A stretch of DNA of 23,567 nt from Prosthecobacter debontii (GTDB lineage Bacteria > Verrucomicrobiota > Verrucomicrobiia > Verrucomicrobiales > Akkermansiaceae), in NCBI GenBank assembly GCA_945883455.1, contig CAMCXJ010000011.1, forward strand, positions 1-23,567. Reading direction: 5' to 3'. This document shows, in pieces, positions 1 through 6,314 of the stretch. Within the stretch, counting starts at the first letter, position 1; each line of letters begins with the position of its first letter. A program made the position numbers and the translations under genes. The notes under the pieces were generated by a model. The model had not been told where the DNA came from. It did not search any database and was given only the letters and a program-made list of their open reading frames with translations.

Positions 1-2
1 CC

Positions 3-296
3 AGTATTCAACTCGAAGCTGCTGTTCGCGCAGTGATTGAGGGTCGCCAGTATCTGCCACCTGCCGTAGCGGAACGCCTCGCCGAGCGAGCCGCCTTCCA
101 AGCGCTCACAGTCCGTGAGTTGGAAATCCTGGCACTCGTTGCCCGCGGACTATCCAACAAGGACATCGCCCGTGTCCTCGCAGCCAATGAATTCACTGTC
201 AAAGCGCATGTCCGTAACATCCTAGCAAAACTCGGCGTGGAAACCCGCACCGAAGCGGCAATTCTCGCGGTTCAGCGTGGTTTGGTACAGGTCTAA
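3..296 (+). CDS. Response regulator, NarL/FixJ (LuxR-type HTH) family, C-terminal part only
   Basis: The gene enters from the left edge; only the last ~97 codons are present, in frame from base 3 to a TAA at 294-296. The visible part contains a complete GerE/LuxR helix-turn-helix: LTVRELEILALVARGLSNKD followed by the recognition helix region FTVKAHVRNILAKLGV, then the usual A-x-x-A-V-x-x-G-L tail. The preceding stretch (RAVIEGRQYLPPAVAERLAE) is the typical linker after a receiver domain (family knowledge), so this is probably a two-component response regulator acting as a DNA-binding transcription factor. The receiver domain and its phospho-acceptor Asp lie outside the window and cannot be checked. 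A GTG at 33 is only an internal codon. Its targets and partner kinase are unknown. Confidence 0.85.
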   Translation, partial: SIQLEAAVRAVIEGRQYLPPAVAERLAERAAFQALTVRELEILALVARGLSNKDIARVLAANEFTVKAHVRNILAKLGVETRTEAAILAVQRGLVQV

Positions 297-454
297 ACAC
301 GGATTACGGACGATCGGTGTTTCGGATCCAGCCACGCGGGATATGTTAGCTGATTTTCTCGATCACTTTATGATGCTGAAGAGGAAAATGAACCACGTTT
401 CCCACGATCCACATCCGCAAGAGAAGGGTTCAGGGTTTGACGATGCGCTTGAGT

Positions 455-712
455 TCATCGGTCTTGGCGGCCGAGAAGCCGTAGAGTCATTCGGGGGTAA
501 GTGAAGGTCTTGAAGAGGTGCAGGACGGGCTGGTTGAGGCGAAACAAGTGGCCGACGATGAAGCAAACCAGCGAGGTGAAACCCTTGATGGGAAAGATCC
601 CGAGCGTTAGGCCGAGGGAGACACTCCATGCGAGATTCTCCGGGCTGGTGCCCTGCCGGAGCTGGTTGGCGATGGGACAGATGACCCAGCGTTGGAGGCG
701 GGATGGGGTCAT
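455..712 (-). pseudogene. DUF2062 family membrane protein, 3'-truncated
   Basis: The product reads MTPSRLQRW and onward from an ATG at 712 (a TTG at 721 is also in frame but lies in repeat sequence). It shows the DUF2062 signature: a basic N-terminus, G-T-S-P-E-N-L-A, a small-residue segment GLTLGIFPIKGF, then a membrane segment ending FRLNQPVLHLFKTFTYP. DUF2062 proteins usually continue with a P-L-Q-rich second membrane segment to about 150-200 residues. Here the sequence becomes unrelated (RMTLRLLGRQDR, stop) right after the conserved Pro, giving only ~85 residues. This looks like a truncation or rearrangement close to position 495. It is the last member of the minus-strand lipid cluster, ~120 bp after the methyltransferase. 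It may be non-functional; family assignment is moderately sure. Confidence 0.55.
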
Positions 713-758
713 AAACTTCAAACTTTAAATTTCAAACTTCAAGGAAGAGGAAGATTTG
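713..758. repeat. AT-rich low-complexity intergenic repeat
   Basis: The spacer between the methyltransferase and the DUF2062 gene holds reiterated AAACTTCAAACTTTAAATTT-type words (713-741). A related string, GTTTAAAGTTTAAAACTTAG, lies at 817-836 on the other side of the dispersed repeat copy at 759-797. The methyltransferase stop codon lies inside the second string. No gene or promoter is recognisable here. Confidence 0.6.
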
Positions 759-797
759 TTCACCGCGGAGGCGCAGAGGTCGCAGAGGGGCGCGGAG
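759..797 (+). repeat. Dispersed ~39-bp GC-rich repeat, copy 1
   Basis: This copy begins TTCACCGCGGAGGCGCAGAG and continues with a second GGTCGCAGAGG-type unit. It is clearly related to copies at 2050, 2165, 2324 (inverted) and 4423. Its own structure is reiterated: the unit GGCGCAGAG/GGTCGCAGAG recurs two to three times. It sits between two genes. Such CACCGC-AGAGGCGC-AGAGG strings are, from general knowledge, common between genes in several environmental phyla. Confidence 0.75.
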
Positions 798-831
798 ATG
801 GAGAGTCTTTTTGAGGTTTAAAGTTTAAAAC

Positions 832-2109
832 TTAGAGTTTCACGTTGTTCGGCCGCGTGTAGATGGCTTGGACGACGGAGATGTTGCGGGTGGCGAAGCC
901 GGCCTCGCAGTATTTCAGGTAGTAGTTCCAGGTGCGGATGAAGGGTTCGTCGAAGCCGAGGGGGCGGATTTGGTCGAGCTTGGCGTTAAAAGTTTCGTGC
1001 CAGGTGGCGAGGGTGCGGGCGTAGTCGAGGCCGAGATCCTCGAGGTGGTGGAGGAACATGTTGCCGGTCTTGTTGATCGCCTCGTTGACGCGGCCGACGG
1101 AGAGCAGGAGGGAGCCGGGGAAGATGACTTTCTGGATCCAATCGACGCCCTTGGTGAGAGATTGGTAGCGGTTGTCGGGGACGGTGATGTACTGCACTCC
1201 CAGTAGTCCGTGGGGGGTGAGGACTTCCTGGCACTTCGCGAAGAAGGATTCGTGGAATTTGTGGCCGACGGCTTCGAGCATTTCGATGGAGGCGACTTTA
1301 TCGAATTTCCCGGTGATGTGGCGGTAGTCCTGGATGCGGATCTCGACGAGGTCGGAGAGGCCGGCCTTTTCGATGCGGGCTTGGGCGTAGGCGGCCTGGG
1401 CTTCGGAGATGGTGACGGCGGTGACCTTGCAGCCGTAGTTCTGCGCGGCGTGGTGGGAGAAGCCGCCCCAGCCGCAGCCGATTTCGAGGACGTGGTCGGT
1501 GGGTTTGAGTTTCAGCTTCCGGCAGAGGGCGTCGTATTTCTCGGTCTGCGCTTCGGCCAGGGTTTTGGTCTCCGGGGTGAATTTCGCGGAGGAGTAGGTC
1601 ATGGTTTCATCGAGCCAGAGGGAGTAGAACTCGTTGCCGAGATCGTAGTGCTCGGCGATGTTGCGGCGTGAGGTCTCGACGGTGTTGGAGCGCTTGAGGT
1701 GGCGGAACCAGTTGACGATCTTGAGCAGGTTCACGCCGGGGAGGGTGGAGGAATCGGATGCGTCGCCCTGGAGGGCGGTCATGTTCATGGCGAACCATGA
1801 GATCACGGCGGCGATGTCGGGGGTGTCCCAGATGCCGTCGGTGTAGGCCTCGCCCATGCCGATGTTGCCGTAGAAAGCGCAGCGTTTGTAGAATTCCGCG
1901 GGGTTGTTGAGGGTGATGCGGGCGGTGATGGGCGCGCCGGTTTCGCCGAAGTGAAGGCTCTTGCTATCGGGGTAGGTGAGGGCGAGGCCGCCTTGGGGGA
2001 ATTTGCGGAGGAGGGAGAGGACGAGGCGCTCGGGGAGGGTGGAGGATTTTTCACCGCAGAGGCGCAAAGTTCGCGGAGGGTCGCAGAGTTCAGAATGGAC
2101 GGGGTTCAT
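832..2109 (-). CDS. Cyclopropane-fatty-acyl-phospholipid synthase family SAM methyltransferase (possible methyl-branched/furan fatty acid enzyme)
   Basis: This enzyme transfers a methyl group from SAM to unsaturated acyl chains of membrane phospholipids. SAM motif I, VLEIGCGWGG, is at ~207-216 (numbered from the ATG at 2109). Other family marks are the IEMLEAVGHKFHESFF block, FPGSLLLS, and the C-terminal YLKYCEAGFATR. Length (~425) fits the family. Two canonical residues differ. The Y-S-C-A motif carrying the bicarbonate-linked Cys of E. coli Cfa reads Y-S-S-A (Ser ~174), and the canonical His region reads GVQYITVPDNRY, with Gln. From family knowledge this pattern is closer to enzymes making 10-methyl or other C-methylated acyl chains. 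The start is uncertain: the frame is open to 2241, but upstream sequence is repeat-derived, and repeat copy 2 is translated just before the domain with no ATG or GTG after it. Gene order FAD protein-DUF1365-methyltransferase supports lipid modification. Confidence 0.88.
   Translation of the reverse strand: MNPVHSELCDPPRTLRLCGEKSSTLPERLVLSLLRKFPQGGLALTYPDSKSLHFGETGAPITARITLNNPAEFYKRCAFYGNIGMGEAYTDGIWDTPDIAAVISWFAMNMTALQGDASDSSTLPGVNLLKIVNWFRHLKRSNTVETSRRNIAEHYDLGNEFYSLWLDETMTYSSAKFTPETKTLAEAQTEKYDALCRKLKLKPTDHVLEIGCGWGGFSHHAAQNYGCKVTAVTISEAQAAYAQARIEKAGLSDLVEIRIQDYRHITGKFDKVASIEMLEAVGHKFHESFFAKCQEVLTPHGLLGVQYITVPDNRYQSLTKGVDWIQKVIFPGSLLLSVGRVNEAINKTGNMFLHHLEDLGLDYARTLATWHETFNAKLDQIRPLGFDEPFIRTWNYYLKYCEAGFATRNISVVQAIYTRPNNVKL
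2050..2088 (+). repeat. Dispersed ~39-bp repeat, copy 2, inside the methyltransferase 5' coding region
   Basis: The sequence begins TTCACCGCAGAGGCGCAAAG and continues TTCGCGGAGGGTCGCAGAG. It is antisense to, and in frame within, the N-terminus of the methyltransferase, where it would be translated as a Cys/Arg/Leu-rich stretch (LCDPPRTLRLCGEK). The conserved domain begins immediately after it. Confidence 0.75.
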
Positions 2110-2164
2110 GGGTATGAGTGTGAAGTGCCGAGTGAGAAGTGGGAGAGGTTTGGTGTGGGAATTA

Positions 2165-2203
2165 TTTACCGCAAAGGCGCGAAGGTCGCAAAGGGTCGCA
2201 GAG
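2165..2203 (+). repeat. Dispersed ~39-bp repeat, copy 3 (left arm of an inverted pair)
   Basis: The sequence begins TTTACCGCAAAGGCGCGAAG and continues GTCGCAAAGGGTCGCAGAG. It is nearly identical to the reverse complement of copy 4 at 2324-2362, so the two form an inverted pair separated by ~120 bp. Both lie around the spacer between DUF1365 and the methyltransferase. Confidence 0.75.
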
Positions 2204-2323
2204 AGAAAAATTTGAATCATGAACCTGAAATTAAAGATCAATATCTCTGTGTAATATTTCCATCATCACAAAAGACTTATCTTACTTGGCGAGCTTGGCG
2301 GTTCAAACAAACTCAACCCCAAC

Positions 2324-2362
2324 TTTGCGACCCTTCGTGACCTTCGCGCCTATGCGGTAAAA
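2324..2362 (-). repeat. Dispersed ~39-bp repeat, copy 4 (right arm of an inverted pair)
   Basis: The reverse complement reads TTTTACCGCATAGGCGCGAA followed by GGTCACGAAGGGTCGCAAA. It differs at only a few positions from copy 3. A further reiterated string, CTTGGCGAGCTTGGCGG, lies within the loop at 2285-2301. The pair could form a long imperfect hairpin in the DUF1365-methyltransferase transcript. Confidence 0.75.
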
Positions 2363-2389
2363 TCTTTATTCGGATTTAGGATTTTGTGT

Positions 2390-3130
2390 TTAGAATTTGA
2401 TGGGTGTTGACTTCGGGAAGTGGGGGATTTTTTTCAGGAAGAGGAGGAGGGCGTGAAGGTGGATGCGGAAGATGATGGAGAGGGAGATGAGCGGGTATTT
2501 CACCGCATACAGCGCGAGGCGGGAGGTGGTGAGGTCGCGGCGGTCGCCGGTGATGGAGGAGAGGAGGGTGGGCTTGCCTTCGGTGAGGTTGTTGATGGAT
2601 ACGTGCCACTTTTCGCCCGGCTGGGCGATGCGGAAATGGAAGGCGTCGTTGGGGTCGGAAAAGGGGGAGACGTAGAAATTCTTGGCGATCAGGCAGTCGA
2701 ATTTTCCATCTGTGTCCGGCACGCCGAGGGGGAAGAGCTTCATTTCCCGGTAGGTGTTGGTGACCTCGGCGACGGCGGCGATGGGTTCGCCGAATTTACT
2801 GGAAATGTAGTAGAAGGATACGGGGTTGAAGGCGTATCCTAGGACGCGGGGGAAGGTGAGGAGGGTGATGCGGGCGTCTTCGAGAATTTCGGTTCCTTTC
2901 TCAGCGAGCCAGGCCGTGAGGTTTTCGCGGGTGGATTTTTCCGGGTCGGTATGGATGTGGTCGCGGTCGTCGATGGAGAAGAGGTTGAAGCGGTTTCTGG
3001 AGAGCAGGGGGAGTTTCGGGAAATCATCGAGGTCGATGGCGAGCATGAAGACGCGGTAGGTGAAGGCGTGTTTCTTCGGGGAGGTGCGGGTGTGGTTCAC
3101 GGCGCATTCGTAGAGGGAAGTCGCGCTCAT
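2390..3130 (-). CDS. DUF1365 domain-containing protein
   Basis: The ~246-residue product has the DUF1365 hallmarks: an early S-L-Y-E-C-x-V-x-H-x-R segment, HAFTYRVFMLAIDLDD, RVLGYAFNPVSFYY, a central E-V-T-N-T-Y-x-E-x-H/K-like block (AEVTNTYREMKLF), and a late Y-x-x-K-x-P-L-x-x-L segment followed by a hydrophobic stretch. The biochemical role of DUF1365 is not firmly established. The family is almost always next to FAD-dependent amine-oxidase-like proteins and cyclopropane-synthase-family methyltransferases, as here, and is therefore presumed to act in modified fatty acid metabolism. The ATG at 3130-3128 overlaps the TGA of the upstream FAD protein (ATGA), which implies translational coupling. 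A GTG two codons earlier at 3136 is possible but less likely. The stop codon falls in a low-complexity TTTAGAATTT/TTTAGGATTT repeat. Confidence 0.9.
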   Translation of the reverse strand: MSATSLYECAVNHTRTSPKKHAFTYRVFMLAIDLDDFPKLPLLSRNRFNLFSIDDRDHIHTDPEKSTRENLTAWLAEKGTEILEDARITLLTFPRVLGYAFNPVSFYYISSKFGEPIAAVAEVTNTYREMKLFPLGVPDTDGKFDCLIAKNFYVSPFSDPNDAFHFRIAQPGEKWHVSINNLTEGKPTLLSSITGDRRDLTTSRLALYAVKYPLISLSIIFRIHLHALLLFLKKIPHFPKSTPIKF

Positions 3131-4380
3131 AACCACGGATCCCGGTTGAGGATTTCCTCACAGAGACAGTAGGCGGACCAGATGCCGTCTTCGTGGAAGC
3201 CATAGCGTTGCCATGCGCCGCAGTAGTGGCGGTGGGTGGTGCGGGCGGCTTCGTGGAGTTCGGTGATCCGGGATTGGGCGTTGATGGCGGCTTGGGTGAA
3301 AAGGGGGTGCTCGTAGTCGAGGCGGTGGATGATTTTTTCCTCGGGGATGCCCTCGGGCGGGTTGATGGAGACGAAGTAGTTTTCGTTTTCGGATACGCCC
3401 TGGAGGTTGTTCATCCAGTAGTGGGTGGAGTGCTTTCCGCTTCTAGAGATGTGGTAGTTCCAGGATGCCCAGGCGCGGCGTGTGCGGGGCATGAAGCGGG
3501 GGTCGGTGTGGACGACGGCGGTGTTCGGCTGGTATTCGAAGGGGGTGAGTATTTCGGTTTCGAGCGGGGTGGGTGCGGCGAGAAGCGCGAGGGATTGGTC
3601 ACCGTGCGAGGCGAAGATGACTTTGTCGAAAACGTGCGATGATCCATCGGCGAGGGTGAGTGTGGTTCTGTTGACGGCGGTGACGGCGTTGCCTTTCACG
3701 ATGCGGTCTGCGAAGGGTGCGGTGATTTTTTTCACATACTCGCGGGAGCCGCCGCTGACGGTGCGCCAGGGGTGCTGGGTATCGAGGCCGAGGAAGCCGT
3801 GATTGTGCCAGAAGCGCATGAGGGTGCGGGCAGGAAAGGAATCGATGCGCTCCGGCGGGGACGACCAGACGGCGGCGGCCATCGGGGAGAGATACCATTC
3901 GAGGAAATCGCGGCCGTAGCCGCGCGCCTTGACGTAATCGGCGAGCGAAAGGTCGGCGAATTTAGGGTTCGCGAGTTCCTCCATGGTCTCCTTGTTGAAG
4001 CGGTTGATCTGGAGGAGCATTTTCCAGAAGCGCGGGCTCAGGAGATTTTTCCGCTGTGAGAAAAGCAGGTTCACGGAGCCGCCGTTGAACTCCATGCCCG
4101 CGAGCATGTGTTGCACGGAAAAGGACATCGCGGTCGGCTTCGTGGCGACATTCAGTTCCTTGAAAAGACGGGTGAGGTGCGGATAGGTGACCTCGTTGTA
4201 AACCATGAAGCCGGTGTCGAGCGGCAGCATCCTGCCGTTTTCCGGAACCTCCACGGTGTTCGAGTGACCGCCGATGCGGTCGTCTTTTTCGAAGAGGGTG
4301 AGGTCGAAATCCCCTTGGAGGAAATGGGCGCAGGCGAGGCCGGAGATACCGGTGCCGATGATGGCGATTTTGCGGGGCAA
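3127..4380 (-). CDS. FAD-dependent oxidoreductase (amine-oxidase/NAD(P)-binding Rossmann-like)
   Basis: The 417-residue protein starts with a dinucleotide-binding fold: KIAIIGTGISGLACAH (G-x-G-x-S-G), the acidic end of beta-2 (LFEKDDRIGGHSNT), and a flavin-contact segment DTGFMVYNEVTYPHLTRLF. Further typical blocks are ASHGDQSLALL in the middle and HRHYCGAWQRYGFHEDG near the C-terminus, which help close the FAD site. The family is linked genetically to DUF1365 and Cfa-like methyltransferases; it is thought to oxidise or desaturate the modified acyl chain (inference from alphaproteobacterial fatty acid clusters). The start is a TTG at 4380; the conserved fold begins at residue 4, so little room exists for another start. 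The start codon sits within a TTTTGC-GGG-GCAAAA dyad (4368-4382). It lies ~120 bp downstream of the desaturase and overlaps DUF1365 by 4 bp. Confidence 0.9.
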   Translation of the reverse strand: MPRKIAIIGTGISGLACAHFLQGDFDLTLFEKDDRIGGHSNTVEVPENGRMLPLDTGFMVYNEVTYPHLTRLFKELNVATKPTAMSFSVQHMLAGMEFNGGSVNLLFSQRKNLLSPRFWKMLLQINRFNKETMEELANPKFADLSLADYVKARGYGRDFLEWYLSPMAAAVWSSPPERIDSFPARTLMRFWHNHGFLGLDTQHPWRTVSGGSREYVKKITAPFADRIVKGNAVTAVNRTTLTLADGSSHVFDKVIFASHGDQSLALLAAPTPLETEILTPFEYQPNTAVVHTDPRFMPRTRRAWASWNYHISRSGKHSTHYWMNNLQGVSENENYFVSINPPEGIPEEKIIHRLDYEHPLFTQAAINAQSRITELHEAARTTHRHYCGAWQRYGFHEDGIWSAYCLCEEILNRDPWL

Positions 4381-4382
4381 AA
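4368..4382. promoter_or_regulatory. Inverted repeat over the TTG start of the FAD oxidoreductase
   Basis: TTTTGC-GGG-GCAAAA is a perfect 6-bp-arm dyad with a 3-base centre that includes the TTG initiation codon. In RNA it would form a small hairpin occluding the start. It may be chance in AT/GC mixed sequence; no function is demonstrated. Confidence 0.3.
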
Positions 4383-4422
4383 TTGTTAGAGGTTATTTGT
4401 TAGAAGTTATTAGGGGAAGAAT
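4383..4422. repeat. Low-complexity GTTAGA(A/G)GTTATT tandem string
   Basis: The spacer upstream of the FAD protein holds TTGTTAGAGGTTATT followed by TTGTTAGAAGTTATTAGG, about two and a half units of the same 15-mer. It directly abuts repeat copy 5 at 4423. No gene is recognisable here. Confidence 0.6.
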
Positions 4423-4461
4423 TTCACCGCAAAGCCGCAAAGGTCGCAAAGGGACGCGGAG
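4423..4461 (+). repeat. Dispersed ~39-bp repeat, copy 5
   Basis: The sequence begins TTCACCGCAAAGCCGCAAAG and continues GTCGCAAAGGGACGCGGAG. It lies in the desaturase-FAD protein spacer. It is followed at 4481-4512 by a CTTGTGTCTTGTGTCTTCAA/GTCTTGAGTC string, which contains the desaturase stop codon. Confidence 0.75.
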
Positions 4462-4497
4462 CCGTGCTTATGCTCTCTTTTCTTGTGTCTTGTGTCT

Positions 4498-5448
4498 TCA
4501 AGTCTTGAGTCTTTTTGCCTCTTCCATCACGGCCTGGGGGACGGGGCGGAGTTCCCAGCCGAGGCGGAATTTGTCCAAGATACGAAGGATGTAGTAGGTG
4601 GGGTCGATCTCGTGGGGGAGGAAGCCCTGGCGGGTGGAGTGCGGGAAGCGGTGGTGGTTGTTGTGCCAGCCCTCGCCGAGGGTGATGAGGGCGAGGAAGA
4701 AGTTGTTGCGGGAGTCGTCCTCGGTGTCGAATTTTCGTTTTCCCCAGACATGGGCGAGGGAGTTGATGAACAGGGTGCCGTGGAGCAGGACGGTAGTGGA
4801 GATGAAAAAAGTCCAAACGAAGAACTGCCACATCGTCGTGCCGAGCGATGGGGCAAACGTTTCCAGCGCCCAGCCGATGGCGAGCATAACGATACCGAAG
4901 GCGATGGGGACGAGCTGATCGAAGCGGTTCAGAAAAACGAGCTCGGGGAATTTCACGAGATCGGGGATGGCCTTGTAGTTGGTGGGAAAATTCCGTTTCG
5001 AGGTGAGCCAGCCGATATGGGACCAGAGGAATCCGCTGACGCGCGGCGAGTGGATGTCCTCCTCTTCGTCGGAATGCTTGTGGTGGTGGCGGTGGGTGGC
5101 TGCCCACCAGAGGGAGCCGCGCTGCATCGAGGTGTTTCCCAGTATGGCGAGGAAAAGCTGAAAGGTGCGCGAGGTCTTGTAGCTGCGGTGCGAAAAATAG
5201 CGGTGGTAGAAGCCGGTGATCGCGAACATGCGGATGAAATACAGCGCGGCCGCCGTGATGACCACCACTGGGCTGATGCCGACCCAGAACACCGCGAGGC
5301 AGCCGAGGTGCAGGAAAATGAAAGGAAGGGTGCGCTGCCAATCGACCTTATCGGGCAGCGTGGAGGGATCGGGCGAGCCGGGGGCGCGGTAGTCAGAGTC
5401 CCACCATTGGCCAAGGAGGGTCGTTAGAGCCTTGATACGAGGAGTCAT
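4498..5448 (-). CDS. Membrane fatty acid desaturase (acyl-CoA/acyl-lipid Delta9-type)
   Basis: The 316-residue integral membrane protein has the three histidine boxes of di-iron desaturases: H82-RYFS-H87, H119-R-H-HH (ATHRHHH, 119-123) and HNNHH at 262-266. Box positions, the WW-A-x-H-R-x-H-H spacing and length match the stearoyl-CoA/DesA-like family. Hydrophobic segments at ~42-80, ~95-105, ~178-198 and ~207-230 fit four membrane spans. It would insert a cis double bond into a saturated acyl chain using O2, giving the unsaturated substrate that the Cfa-like methyltransferase further along the cluster needs (inference). It starts at an ATG; 12 bp separate it from the upstream NTF2-like gene, so the two are probably cotranscribed. 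The C-terminal codons and stop run into a repetitive AAGACTCAAGACTTGAAGAC string. Confidence 0.93.
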   Translation of the reverse strand: MTPRIKALTTLLGQWWDSDYRAPGSPDPSTLPDKVDWQRTLPFIFLHLGCLAVFWVGISPVVVITAAALYFIRMFAITGFYHRYFSHRSYKTSRTFQLFLAILGNTSMQRGSLWWAATHRHHHKHSDEEEDIHSPRVSGFLWSHIGWLTSKRNFPTNYKAIPDLVKFPELVFLNRFDQLVPIAFGIVMLAIGWALETFAPSLGTTMWQFFVWTFFISTTVLLHGTLFINSLAHVWGKRKFDTEDDSRNNFFLALITLGEGWHNNHHRFPHSTRQGFLPHEIDPTYYILRILDKFRLGWELRPVPQAVMEEAKRLKT

Positions 5449-5460
5449 GGGTTGTGGAAT

Positions 5461-6069
5461 TTATTTTTCGAAACGGCGGCGGATGGATTCGATGACCCCG
5501 CCGAGGACTGGAATCTGGCCGTAGATGTTCGTGCCGGAGTCCCAGAAATCCTGGTGCATCACTACTTTGCCATCGGCGTTGAGACGGATGTGTGACATGC
5601 CCACCGATTCGACGGGCTTGCCGCCATTGAGCTTGGGTGCGGAGAAAACCATAGTCCAGCGGACGTAGTGTTCATTGCCGGAGCTGGCGGTGTCATTGAT
5701 CGTGACCTCGTAGCTGGTCATAGTGTCGGCGGTTGCGTGGAAATAAGTCATGATTTCCTCTGGGCCGTGATGGGTGACGAGGGTGTCGTTGAGATAAGCA
5801 TCCGGGGCGTAAACCTTGGCGGTGTTATCTCGGACATAACCCTTGTCCGGGATTTTTGTTAGAAATGTTTGGAATGCCTTGATGCCGGATGCTGCTTTTG
5901 GGTTGTCCTCGGAAATGGAGTCTCCGGCTGATTTTGCCAGAGCATTGTTGTATTAATATACGCGCGCCGAGGTATTTGGGTTCGGGGCGCAGGCTGGGAT
6001 CAAGATTATGACCACCAGCAGGATCAGGAGGATGAGCGGAATTGTCTGAAGCATCGTTTTGGAAGACAT
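5461..6069 (-). pseudogene. NTF2/SnoaL-like lipoprotein interrupted by an in-frame TAA
   Basis: Reading from the ATG at 6069, the frame is MSSKTMLQTIPL followed by a long hydrophobic stretch and a lipobox-like L-I-P-A-C (Cys 27). It continues to residue 38 and meets TAA at 5955-5953. The same frame then stays open without a shift for another 163 codons to the stop at 5461. It encodes an NTF2/SnoaL-like domain: GIKAFQTFLTKIPDKGYVRD, VYAPDAYLNDTL, THHGPEEIMTYFHATAD, then the beta-rich HYVRWTMVFSAP, MSHIRLNADGKVVMHQDFWD. No ATG, GTG or TTG exists between the TAA and an ATG at 5751, which lies inside the domain. The simplest reading is one nonsense mutation in a ~202-residue lipoprotein gene, or a sequencing error. 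NTF2-like genes accompany the FAD/DUF1365/methyltransferase set in some proteobacteria (recalled). If translated only from 5751, a ~96-residue partial domain would result. Confidence 0.7.
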
Positions 6070-6116
6070 GTGGGATCTTATCACTATTTTGCAGGGAAGC
6101 GAATAGATGGTGAAAC

Positions 6117-6128
6117 TCTTTTAAAAGA
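6117..6128. promoter_or_regulatory. 12-bp palindrome upstream of the lipid cluster
   Basis: TCTTTTAAAAGA is a perfect palindrome 48-60 bp upstream of the first ATG (6069) of the minus-strand cluster, in an otherwise gene-free 245-bp spacer. It could be an operator or part of a promoter. I could not assign convincing -35/-10 boxes, so this is only a candidate site. Confidence 0.25.
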
Positions 6129-6274
6129 TGAGCCAATCGCAAAATCCGGGCAGCGGCTCAGGATTGTCCTGCCGAAGGTGTGAGACAGCCTGCTGTTAAC
6201 GGCGGTGGACTGGGAAGTGATCGCGCTGAAAGTTGCCAATTCCGTCCGGCTCGCAGCGGGTTGCATGGCCGAAA

Positions 6275-6292
6275 GCTCCAGCAGGCTGGAGC
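6275..6292 (-). terminator. Hairpin downstream of tcdA
   Basis: GCTCCAGC-AG-GCTGGAGC is a perfect 8-bp stem with a 2-base loop, 22 bp past the tcdA stop codon. On the minus strand it is followed by CTTTC rather than a long T run, so it is a weak intrinsic terminator candidate. Confidence 0.35.
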
Positions 6293-6314
6293 AGTTCAAG
6301 GCTTCGCCCTTCGT

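Noticed and set aside
277..504. 75-codon plus-strand frame after the response regulator
   Set aside because: It overlaps the response regulator stop and the DUF2062 gene, and its translation has no family features.
759..4461. CRISPR array
   Set aside because: The repeats are unevenly spaced by hundreds to thousands of bases, one is inverted, and no cas gene is present.
4483..5427. 314-codon plus-strand open frame
   Set aside because: It is antisense to the desaturase, whose three His boxes are intact; the opposite frame has no recognisable features.
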